This document shows positions 1 through 5,665 of a stretch of 12,128 nt of DNA, piece by piece. A program made the translations under genes and the position numbers. Each line of letters begins with the position of its first letter. Position 1 is the first letter of the stretch. The stretch is from the NCBI GenBank assembly GCA_023396465.1, contig JAEWWF010000231.1:1-12128 (forward strand). The letters are read 5' to 3'. This DNA comes from Pseudomonadota bacterium (GTDB lineage: Bacteria > Pseudomonadota > Alphaproteobacteria > Rhodospirillales > Rhodospirillaceae). The notes beneath the pieces are model-generated. The model ran no database searches, was not told the DNA's origin, and saw only the letters and a list, made by a program, of their open reading frames with translations.

Positions 1-781
1 CGTTGAGGCTGGTCCACACCGTGCCATCGCCGACCACGGCGGTATCCCAGGAACTATCCTCGAAGCTACCGCCGCTGCCGGCGTAGCCGGTCGCCCGCCG
101 TTTCGGGTCCGCCGGCCCACCGGCGGCCGTCGAGGTCATGCCGAGCGGCTCGAACAGGCGGGCCTTCAGCACCGCCTCCAGGCCCGGCGCCCCATCCACC
201 GCCGCAACCAGCGAGCCGAGCACGGCATAGCCGGTGTTGGAGTAATCGAAAGCCTTGCCCGGCTTGCGCAGCAGCGGCGTGGCGGCCACCCAGTCGAGGA
301 TGTCCTGATTGGTGGTCGTCTCGTCGAAGGCGATCTCGTCGTTGCCGTCGAGGTAGTCGGCGAAGCCCGAGGCATGATGCACCAAGTCAGCGACGGTGAT
401 CGGCCGATGTCCGCCGGGATGGGGGGACGGCAGGGCCGGCAGCAGGCGGGAGACCGGCGTGTCGGCCGCCAGACGTCCTTCGGCCACCTGAAGGGCGGCG
501 GCCAGGGCGGTCATCTGTTTGGAGACGGAGGCCAGGTCGAACAGGGTGTCGCCGGTCACCGGCGTGCGGCGGGAGATGTCGGCCAAGCCGTAGCCGGCGG
601 CGTGCAGGGTCTCGCCGTGGCGGGTGACGAGCACCGCCAGCCCCGGCGTCTCCACCCCCACATGCGGCCGTACCAGGGCATCGACGGCGGCCATGCGCTC
701 CGCCGCCACCGTCGGCGCGGCGGCAAGACAGACGGCAAGCCCGGACACCAGCCGGGCGGCAAGACGGGTCAGGGAGAGCAT
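1..781 (-). CDS. Serine hydrolase, beta-lactamase/penicillin-binding (class C-like) family, 3' end outside window
   Basis: The visible 260 residues begin with a typical Sec signal peptide (residues 1 to about 27, ending TVAAE), so the enzyme is probably exported to the periplasm. The mature part shows the serine beta-lactamase/D-Ala-D-Ala peptidase fold. The nucleophile motif S-V-S-K is at residues 85-88 within FDLASVSK, and the second motif Y-S-N is at 180-182 within FDYSNTGY. The third motif (KTG/HTG) would lie beyond the window edge, so the gene is incomplete here. Family members hydrolyse beta-lactams, peptidoglycan peptides or esters, and the sequence does not tell which. I placed the start at the ATG at 781 because the signal peptide begins there. 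An in-frame GTG at 799 would add six residues, and neither start has a clear Shine-Dalgarno. It lies 64 bases downstream of the methyltransferase gene on the same strand and may be its own unit. Confidence 0.85.
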   Translation of the reverse strand, partial: MLSLTRLAARLVSGLAVCLAAAPTVAAERMAAVDALVRPHVGVETPGLAVLVTRHGETLHAAGYGLADISRRTPVTGDTLFDLASVSKQMTALAAALQVAEGRLAADTPVSRLLPALPSPHPGGHRPITVADLVHHASGFADYLDGNDEIAFDETTTNQDILDWVAATPLLRKPGKAFDYSNTGYAVLGSLVAAVDGAPGLEAVLKARLFEPLGMTSTAAGGPADPKRRATGYAGSGGSFEDSSWDTAVVGDGTVWTSLN

Positions 782-845
782 CGGCGACAGGTCCGTCACG
801 GGAATACAGGCGGCTAGTCTACCTGCCCCGCGGCGAATATGTCGA

Positions 846-1601
846 TCACTCTCGAAATGACGTCGCCCGGCCGCTCTCGTCCCCGGCGGCGGCGAGCAGC
901 CCGCGCGGCTGGTTGCGGATCCGCACCAGGCTTGCCCCCGCCAGCCCAGGCACCGGCCGCACCTCTGGCGCCTCCAGGTCGGCAAGCACGTCGAGCACTC
1001 CCCAGTCCATTTGCAGGTTGAAGCCGATGGCGTCGGAGAACGGTTCCGCCGCCCGCTCCACCAGCGCCCGCAGCGGCTTGGTGGAGGAGAACCGGTTGAC
1101 GATCAGGAGGTTGCCGCCCGGCCGGCACAGGCGGCGCATTTCCATCAGCAGGCGTTCCGGCTCCGGCGTCACCGACAGCACGTACATGCTGACCACGGTA
1201 TCGAAGCTGGCGTCGGGGAAGGGGGTGGCGCGGGCGTCCATTTCCTCCAGCGCCTCGACATGGCCGAGGCCGAGGCCGTGGCGGCGGACCCGCTCGCGGG
1301 CACGGTCGAGCATCTCGGCGCTGAGGTCGATGCCCACCACCCGCGAGGCCGGATCATAGTGCGGCAGCGACAGGCCGGTGCCGACGCCGACCTCCAGCAC
1401 CCGCCCCGGCGGCAGGCCGTTGATGAGCTGCACGGCGGCGCGACGGCCGCGATCCAGGAAGCCGCCGAAGATCATGTCATAGACCGGCGCATAGCGGCGG
1501 TAGGACGCCTTCACCGCCGCCAGACCGATGCCGAGCCGTTTCCCTCCCCGCTGACTCGGGCGGTCGTGGCCGCTGTCCCGCGCGTCCGTGTTGCCGTGCA
1601 T
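846..1601 (-). CDS. pmtA: Class I SAM-dependent methyltransferase, PmtA-like (phosphatidylethanolamine N-methyltransferase)
   Basis: A 251-residue class I methyltransferase. The SAM-binding motif I is E-V-G-V-G-T-G at residues 70-76, the acidic residue for the ribose is D92 in GIDLS, and a post-motif stretch lies around 130-170 (FPDASFDTVVS, then RPGGNLLIVNRF). The region YRRYAPVYD followed by RVLEVGVGTGLSLPHY closely resembles the Rhodobacter-type PmtA family as I remember it. That family methylates membrane phosphatidylethanolamine stepwise to phosphatidylcholine at the inner membrane, using S-adenosylmethionine. About 30 residues precede the conserved part, slightly more than usual. I chose the ATG at 1601 because GGGAGAGGGTG lies immediately upstream. 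The reading frame stays open to an ATG at 1832, but that extension overlaps the sulfotransferase-like gene and has no family character. A broader role in methylating another small molecule cannot be excluded. Confidence 0.8.
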   Translation of the reverse strand: MHGNTDARDSGHDRPSQRGGKRLGIGLAAVKASYRRYAPVYDMIFGGFLDRGRRAAVQLINGLPPGRVLEVGVGTGLSLPHYDPASRVVGIDLSAEMLDRARERVRRHGLGLGHVEALEEMDARATPFPDASFDTVVSMYVLSVTPEPERLLMEMRRLCRPGGNLLIVNRFSSTKPLRALVERAAEPFSDAIGFNLQMDWGVLDVLADLEAPEVRPVPGLAGASLVRIRNQPRGLLAAAGDESGRATSFRE

Positions 1602-1695
1602 CACCCTCTCCCTGCCGTGGCACCGCCGCGCGGAACTCCCGGCGCGGCCTGGGTGTGAACGTTTCGCACCGCCGAAAGGCTCTCCGCCGCCGCCG

Positions 1696-2433
1696 TCACG
1701 GCCGCAGGCGGTGGGCGTGCAGGCGCTCGTAGTACGGCATGGCGGCCTCCGCCACCCGCGCGTACTGCGGCGGCAGCGGGACGGCCGGTGGCGGCGGCGG
1801 ACCGAAGCCGGTGGAGGCCTCGACGGAGGCATACCAGTGCGGCGCCCACACGCCGTCGCTCGCCCGCCGCCCGGCCGGCCACGCCAGCATGGCGTCGAGG
1901 AACGGCACGCCGAGCGCCGCGCACAGGGCGCCGAGCATACCGCGCGGGTCGGTCAGAACGTCGCGGCCGTCCACCACCGGTGGCGCCGCGCCCAGGCGGT
2001 CGGCGACGCGGTCGAACAGCTCCGCCTGCCGCACCACGCCGATGTCGGCCAACTCGCAGGCGGCCCGCTTCTGGGTGTAGGAGGCCACCACCTCGCGCGG
2101 GTCGCGGATGAGGAAGGCGTGGCGCAGGCCGTCCATCCACTCCAGGCCGATCTGCGGCAGCATGTGGTGGGTCATGTGCTTCTGGTAGAACACGGTGGTG
2201 CCGTCCGGCAGCGGGTCTTCCGCCACCTGCCGCGCCACGTCGCGCCAGTCGGTGGGCTGGCTGGCCAGCACCTCGGCGCGACCGGGGTGGTCGATGCCGG
2301 TGGCGGCGAGGTAGGCGGCATAGAACGGCTCGTCCACCACCACCGTGTCGGGGCGGTTCTCCCACGCCCGCATCATGGCGGTGGAGATGTTGCGCGGGCC
2401 CGACCACATGGCGATGCGCAGCACGGTGGTCAT
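1696..2433 (-). CDS. Sulfotransferase-like P-loop protein coupled to the class IV aminotransferase-like gene
   Basis: A 245-residue soluble protein of the sulfotransferase superfamily. The N-terminal loop W-S-G-P-R-N-I-S-T (residues 10-18) follows a beta strand, as the 5'-phosphosulfate loop does in sulfotransferases. The segment R-D-P-R-E-V-V-A-S-Y (110-119) matches the 3'-phosphate-binding region. The loop lacks the usual lysine of PAPS-dependent enzymes (for example PKSGTTW), so true sulfo transfer is uncertain. Other distinctive stretches are VVDEPFYAAYL (32-42) and DGVWAPHWYASVEASTGF (193-210), followed by a proline run at 212-216. Its ATG overlaps the stop of the preceding aminotransferase-like gene as ATGA, so the two proteins are probably made together. 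From memory, plant BCAT-like proteins carry a similar P-loop domain fused ahead of an aminotransferase domain. The biochemical function is unknown. Confidence 0.85.
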   Translation of the reverse strand: MTTVLRIAMWSGPRNISTAMMRAWENRPDTVVVDEPFYAAYLAATGIDHPGRAEVLASQPTDWRDVARQVAEDPLPDGTTVFYQKHMTHHMLPQIGLEWMDGLRHAFLIRDPREVVASYTQKRAACELADIGVVRQAELFDRVADRLGAAPPVVDGRDVLTDPRGMLGALCAALGVPFLDAMLAWPAGRRASDGVWAPHWYASVEASTGFGPPPPPAVPLPPQYARVAEAAMPYYERLHAHRLRP

Positions 2434-3350
2434 GGCGCGGCTCCCTCGGTCAGCATGAACTCTTCATACCAGCCGGCGAGGCGGCGGGTGAGCGGGCCGG
2501 GACGGCCGTCGGCGATGGCGCGGCCGTCGATGCGGGTGACCGGGGTGATACCGCCCAGGGTGCCGGTGACGAAAGCCTCGTCGGCGGACCAGGTTTCGGC
2601 CAGGGTAAAGTCGGTCTCGCGCACGGTCAGGCCGTGGGCGGCGGCGATGCCCAGCACCTTGCGGCGGGTGATGCCCTTGAAGTTGTAGCGGCCGGTGGAG
2701 GTCCACAGCTCGCCGCGCCGGATGATGAAGAAGTTGGTGCTGTTGCAGCTGGCGACGAAGCCGTGGGGATCGAGCATCAGCGCCTCGTCGGCGCCGGCCT
2801 CGATGGCCTGCAGCAGGGCCTGGATCAGGTTCAGCCGGCTGTGGGAATTGAGCCGCAGGTCGAACACGTCCGGGCTGCTGCATCGGATGGCCGAGGTGAA
2901 CAGGCTGAGGCCGCGGTCCTTCACCTCCGGCCGGGGCGTCTTGTATTCGGCCAGGATGACGATGGTCGGTCCACCGATGACGAAGCGGGGATCCTGGTTC
3001 ACCGTGCTCTTGCGGCCGCGGGTGATCATCAGCCGCAGGTGGGCGCCGTCGGTCATGCCGTTGCGGGCCAGCGTCTCGTGGATGAGGGCGGTGAGGGCGG
3101 CGCGTTCGAGGCCGATGTCCAGCCGGATGGCGCCGGCGCCTTCGTACAGACGGTCGAGGTGGTCGTCGAGCGCCAGGATGCGCCCCTTCACCAGTCGCAA
3201 GCCTTCCCATACCCCGTCGCCGAGGCCGAAGCCGGCATCGAACACCGATACCGTCGCCTCGTTGCGGGGCACGAAACGGCCGTCCACATACACCAGTACC
3301 GACTCGTTGCGCGGGTCTTCCATGTACCCTTGCGCGCTGTCCTTCGACAT
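2430..3350 (-). CDS. Class IV aminotransferase-fold protein lacking the canonical PLP lysine
   Basis: A 306-residue member of the fold-type IV group (branched-chain and D-amino-acid aminotransferases, aminodeoxychorismate lyase). Visible family features are VFDAGFGLGDGVWEGLR (36-52), LDDHLDRLYEGA (61-72), the phosphate-binding G-I-T-R (226-229) and GTLGGITPV (263-271). Aligned by eye to Bacillus D-amino-acid aminotransferase (KSLNLL), the catalytic lysine position is S171 in H-S-R-L-N. The glutamate that pairs with the PLP ring nitrogen (VVTEG) is S201 in V-A-S-C-N. Ordinary transamination is therefore doubtful, although the phosphate cup is kept. The ATG at 3350 was chosen because GGAGG lies four bases upstream. 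An upstream in-frame ATG at 3428 would almost reach the LysR stop and adds unconserved sequence. The gene lies 81 bases downstream of the LysR gene and overlaps the next gene by ATGA. Confidence 0.9.
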   Translation of the reverse strand: MSKDSAQGYMEDPRNESVLVYVDGRFVPRNEATVSVFDAGFGLGDGVWEGLRLVKGRILALDDHLDRLYEGAGAIRLDIGLERAALTALIHETLARNGMTDGAHLRLMITRGRKSTVNQDPRFVIGGPTIVILAEYKTPRPEVKDRGLSLFTSAIRCSSPDVFDLRLNSHSRLNLIQALLQAIEAGADEALMLDPHGFVASCNSTNFFIIRRGELWTSTGRYNFKGITRRKVLGIAAAHGLTVRETDFTLAETWSADEAFVTGTLGGITPVTRIDGRAIADGRPGPLTRRLAGWYEEFMLTEGAAP

Positions 3351-3431
3351 GATGCCTCCGTCGCTGGCGCGGCCCGGAAAGAGGCCGAGCAGAGCGAAAG
3401 GGTATGCGTAACGGAAAGGCGAGCGCAAGGG
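3351..3431 (-). promoter_or_regulatory. Short intergenic gap with possible weak promoter ahead of the aminotransferase-like gene
   Basis: The 81 bases between the LysR stop and the aminotransferase-like start contain, on the minus strand, TTGCGC followed after 17 bases by ATACCC. This is a weak sigma-70-like pair. The Shine-Dalgarno GGAGG sits next to the downstream ATG. The gap is small enough that read-through from the LysR gene is equally likely. Confidence 0.25.
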
Positions 3432-4391
3432 TCACACCGGCAGCCGCTGCTCCACCGGCAGGTCGGCCACTTCCGCCCGCAGGGCGTCGATGAAGGCTTT
3501 CTCGGCGCGGTTCAGCTTGGCCTGCGGGTTCCAGATGAGATGGATGTCGATGGGCGCCACGCCGCCATAGGGCGGCAGTTCCCACAGCTCGCCGTCGGCC
3601 ACGTCGCGGGCGGCGATGTGGTCGGGCAGGGGGCCGATGCCGAGGCCGCAGACGATCATCCGTCTCACTTCCTCCAGATTGGCGGAGGCGCCGACAATGC
3701 GGCCGGCGAAGCCCTCGCGGGCGCGGAACACCGCCAGCGGCGACAGGGTGCCGTCGATCTGGTCGGTGGTGAAGGAGACGAAATCCTCCTTGCGCAGATC
3801 GGCGATGTCGAGGTCGCGCTGGCCGTAGAAGCGATGGTCGCGGCCGCAATACAGGCGATAAGTTTGGTGGATCAGCACCTCGCTTTGCAGGCCGGGGATG
3901 GACTCGCGCATCAGGCAGATGCCGAGGGTGCCGATTTTCTGTTGCAGGGCAACGTGGACGTCGGTGGAGGGAATGATGTCGACGCGGAAGGTGACCTTGG
4001 GGTGGTGTTCGTGGAACTGCTTCAGCACCCGGTCGAGCACCACCGTCTGAATGCGGCTGGTCATCAGAACGCGGACATGGCCCGAGATTTCCTCGCGGAT
4101 TTCCCGCACCAGGATGCCGAAGCGGCTGATGGTGCCGTAGATGTCGACGATCTCGCGGTAGATGGTTTCGCCCGCCTCTGTCACCCGGAAACGGCCGGAG
4201 CCGCGTTCGATCAACTGGCGGCCAAGCTGCCCCTCAAGTCGCTTCAGCGCCAGGCTGACCGCCGGCTGGGTGAGGAACAGGCGGCCGGCGGCGGCGGTGA
4301 TGCCGCCTTCCTGGACGATCACCATGAAGGTGCGCAGCAGGTTCCAATCAAGCTGGTTGCCGAGGCGGTCGAGGTCGCGGGTCTGGGTCAT
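3432..4391 (-). CDS. LysR-type transcriptional regulator
   Basis: A 319-residue LysR-type regulator of normal family length. The winged helix-turn-helix covers about residues 16-75 (LDWNLLRTFMVIVQEGGI, then TQPAVSLALKRLE), and the ligand-sensing periplasmic-binding-protein-like domain spans about 95-300. Such proteins bind T-N11-A palindromes as tetramers and usually control a divergent operon and themselves in response to a pathway metabolite. The divergent region upstream holds exactly such a palindrome (4539-4557), so the likely target is the rightward aldolase/ABC transporter operon. The start is uncertain. An in-frame ATG at 4421 would add ten residues, but it sits inside a GCATAA half-site that looks like control DNA. 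Neither start has a clear Shine-Dalgarno, and I favour 4391. The aminotransferase-like and sulfotransferase-like genes follow on the same strand and may be co-transcribed. Confidence 0.92.
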   Translation of the reverse strand: MTQTRDLDRLGNQLDWNLLRTFMVIVQEGGITAAAGRLFLTQPAVSLALKRLEGQLGRQLIERGSGRFRVTEAGETIYREIVDIYGTISRFGILVREIREEISGHVRVLMTSRIQTVVLDRVLKQFHEHHPKVTFRVDIIPSTDVHVALQQKIGTLGICLMRESIPGLQSEVLIHQTYRLYCGRDHRFYGQRDLDIADLRKEDFVSFTTDQIDGTLSPLAVFRAREGFAGRIVGASANLEEVRRMIVCGLGIGPLPDHIAARDVADGELWELPPYGGVAPIDIHLIWNPQAKLNRAEKAFIDALRAEVADLPVEQRLPV

Positions 4392-4417
4392 GGTGGGGCA
4401 GTGGTCCGGGATAAGGG

Positions 4418-4479
4418 GCATAAATAGGGATGGCGGGCCTCACCCAATGCGTGATGGCGGCTGACGCAGGGTTATGCTC
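4418..4479. promoter_or_regulatory. Additional GCATAA half-sites near the LysR start
   Basis: GCATAAAT at 4418-4425 repeats the first eight bases of the main operator arm (4539-4546). TTATGCTC at 4472-4479 is the exact reverse complement of GAGCATAA at 4537-4544. With the main palindrome this makes four copies of the same 6-mer within 140 bases. They may be secondary sites for autoregulation or DNA looping. The copy at 4418 also forms an AT-rich stretch that could serve as the -10 region for the LysR gene. Confidence 0.45.
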
Positions 4480-4538
4480 ACACTGGCAACCGGCGCGCGC
4501 CTGGAGTCGCCGCCGCCGCCACTCACGGGCGCAGCAGA

Positions 4539-4557
4539 GCATAAATCTGGCTTATGC
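4539..4557. promoter_or_regulatory. LysR-type operator (GCATAA-N7-TTATGC)
   Basis: A perfect 6-base inverted repeat, GCATAA at 4539-4544 and TTATGC at 4552-4557, with a 7-base spacer. It contains the T-N11-A core (T4542 to A4554) that LysR-type regulators recognise, in the ATAA-N7-TTAT form. It lies in the divergent gap beside a LysR gene. Its centre (4548) is about 65-67 bases upstream of a transcription start predicted from the weak promoter at 4578-4608, which is the usual position of the primary binding site. The assignment to the adjacent regulator is inference. Confidence 0.7.
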
Positions 4558-4577
4558 CGCAAATCAGAAATCCCAAT

Positions 4578-4608
4578 TTGCGCGCTGCGGCTTTCCGGCT
4601 CCTAATGG
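4578..4608 (+). promoter_or_regulatory. Candidate promoter for the aldolase/transport operon
   Basis: TTGCGC at 4578-4583 and TAATGG at 4603-4608 are separated by 19 bases, a poor sigma-70 match of the kind that needs an activator. The predicted start near 4615 places the LysR palindrome at about -67. That agreement is the main reason for listing it. Confidence 0.3.
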
Positions 4609-4756
4609 CCAAGCCACGGCGAATGAACATGCGTCAAGCCGGACCCACCCAGGGCCCCATCGCCGCCGGCAGGAGGTTTCACCAGGACGGACCGGACACG
4701 CGCGCCCGCAGGCGGCGCCCCGTCATGGTCGTCCGCAGCATGGGAGTGTGTGTCGC

Positions 4757-5509
4757 ATGGCCTCGAAGCAGGGCAAGGTGTCGGCCGAGGAGTGGAAGAC
4801 CCGCGTCGATCTCGCCGCCGCCTATCGCCTGTTCCACCTGCTCGGCATGACGGACCTGATCTACACCCACATGTCGGCGCGGGTGCCGGGGGAGGATGGG
4901 CACTTCCTCATCAATCCCTACGGCCTGATGTTCCACGAGGTCACGGCGTCCAACCTGGTGAAGGTGGACATCACCGGCAAGCTGGCCGAGGGCAGCGACG
5001 GCGAGGCCAACCCGGCCGGCTTCACCATCCACTCGGCGATCTACATGGCGCGCCCCGACGTCGGCTGCGCCGTTCACCTGCACACCACCGCCGGCATGGC
5101 CGTCAGCGCCATGGAGGAGGGGCTGATGCCCCTCAGCCAGCACGCCCTGCGCTGGTACAACCGCGTCGCCTATCACGACTATGAAGGCATCGCGCTCAAC
5201 CACGAGGAGCGGGTGCGGCTGGCGGCCGATCTGGGCCACCACCACACCATGATCCTGCGCAACCACGGCATGCTCACCGTCGGCCAGGACGTGCCCGAGG
5301 CGGCGGTTCTGATGGTCGATCTGGAACAGGCGTGCAAGACGCAGATCGCGGCGCTATCCGGCGGCCGTCCGGTGGTGGTGCCGGCGGCGGCGGTCTGCGA
5401 ACACACCGCCCGCCAGTACGAAGAGGTCTATCCGCGCGCCGGGGTGCTGGAATGGGCGCCGCTGCTGCGTTGGGTGGAGCAGCAGGATGGAGCCGGATTC
5501 CGCGGCTAG
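4757..5509 (+). CDS. Class II aldolase/adducin family protein
   Basis: A 250-residue cytosolic protein of the class II aldolase/adducin family. Fuculose- and ribulose-phosphate aldolases and epimerases of this family use zinc held by three histidines. The corresponding residues are present: H108 and H110 in VHLHT, and H170 in LRNHGML. By eye, the catalytic acid of fuculose-phosphate aldolase (Glu in SEWRFH) is replaced by G88 in A-G-F-T-I-H. A classical sugar-phosphate aldol cleavage is therefore not assured, and the protein may be a lyase, decarboxylase or non-catalytic relative. I chose the ATG at 4757 because the conserved domain begins shortly after and GGGAG lies about ten bases upstream. 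The frame is open further back to 4430 without family similarity. It is first in the rightward group, divergent from the LysR gene, and 156 bases ahead of the binding-protein gene. Confidence 0.88.
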   Translation: MASKQGKVSAEEWKTRVDLAAAYRLFHLLGMTDLIYTHMSARVPGEDGHFLINPYGLMFHEVTASNLVKVDITGKLAEGSDGEANPAGFTIHSAIYMARPDVGCAVHLHTTAGMAVSAMEEGLMPLSQHALRWYNRVAYHDYEGIALNHEERVRLAADLGHHHTMILRNHGMLTVGQDVPEAAVLMVDLEQACKTQIAALSGGRPVVVPAAAVCEHTARQYEEVYPRAGVLEWAPLLRWVEQQDGAGFRG

Positions 5510-5519
5510 CGCCCTGGCT

Positions 5520-5549
5520 TTGGATCGGATCGGATCGAGCATCAAGATA
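5520..5549 (+). promoter_or_regulatory. Candidate promoter overlapping a GGATC triple repeat
   Basis: TTGGAT (5520-5525) and AAGATA (5544-5549), 18 bases apart, form a plausible sigma-70 pair just after the aldolase stop. The spacer consists largely of GGATC repeated three times in tandem (5522-5536). It could start a separate transcript for the ABC transporter genes. Confidence 0.3.
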
Positions 5550-5572
5550 CCTCCGCAGGTTCGCGGCGGAGG
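5550..5572 (+). promoter_or_regulatory. Leader stem-loop 1
   Basis: CCTCCGC (5550-5556) pairs perfectly with GCGGAGG (5566-5572) around a 9-base loop. No run of T follows, so it does not look like an intrinsic terminator. It may act as an RNA structure in the transporter leader or as a protein-binding palindrome. Confidence 0.4.
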
Positions 5573-5584
5573 ACGCGGCCTGTT

Positions 5585-5614
5585 GTCCAACCAAACCCGA
5601 CTGTCTGGTTGGGC
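5585..5614 (+). promoter_or_regulatory. Leader stem-loop or operator 2
   Basis: CCAACCA (5587-5593) and TGGTTGG (5606-5612) form a perfect 7-base inverted repeat with a 12-base spacer, extended by a G-U and a G-C pair outward. It lies about 50 bases ahead of the binding-protein start. Either a DNA operator or an RNA hairpin is possible. No T-run follows it. Confidence 0.4.
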
Positions 5615-5665
5615 CGGCCGCCGTGCAAACCACAAACAGCGACAACAGGGAAGGTCAGTGAAGTC

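Larger units (their letters stand above)
4392..4756. other. Divergent control region between the LysR regulator and the aldolase gene
   Basis: These 365 bases hold no gene I can support. They are more AT-rich than the flanking genes near 4411-4430, 4470-4480 and 4537-4580, where the GCATAA half-sites lie. The part from about 4615 to 4756 would be the untranslated leader of the rightward transcript. It contains a consensus AGGAGG at 4671-4676 with no start codon at a usable distance. Open frames that run through here into the aldolase gene start without family similarity and are treated as untranslated. Confidence 0.7.

Noticed and set aside
1625..1648. GCCGCGC/GCGCGGC inverted repeat after the sulfotransferase-like gene as a terminator
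   Set aside because: The stem is only 7 bp and no T-run follows on the minus strand. GC-only repeats of this size are common in such DNA.
1602..1832. N-terminal extension of the methyltransferase to an ATG at 1832
   Set aside because: The extra 77 residues are arginine/proline-rich, overlap the end of the sulfotransferase-like gene and bear no similarity to the family. A good ribosome-binding site precedes the ATG at 1601.
2634..4427. 597-codon open frame on the plus strand
   Set aside because: It is antisense to the aminotransferase-like and LysR genes, both strongly supported. The translation shows no domain and has the low-complexity look of a shadow frame.
4554..4850. 98-codon plus-strand frame in the LysR/aldolase gap as a small gene
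   Set aside because: It runs into the aldolase gene in another frame, has no recognisable domain and no ribosome-binding site before its first ATG. Its arginine-rich end is the shadow of the aldolase coding sequence.
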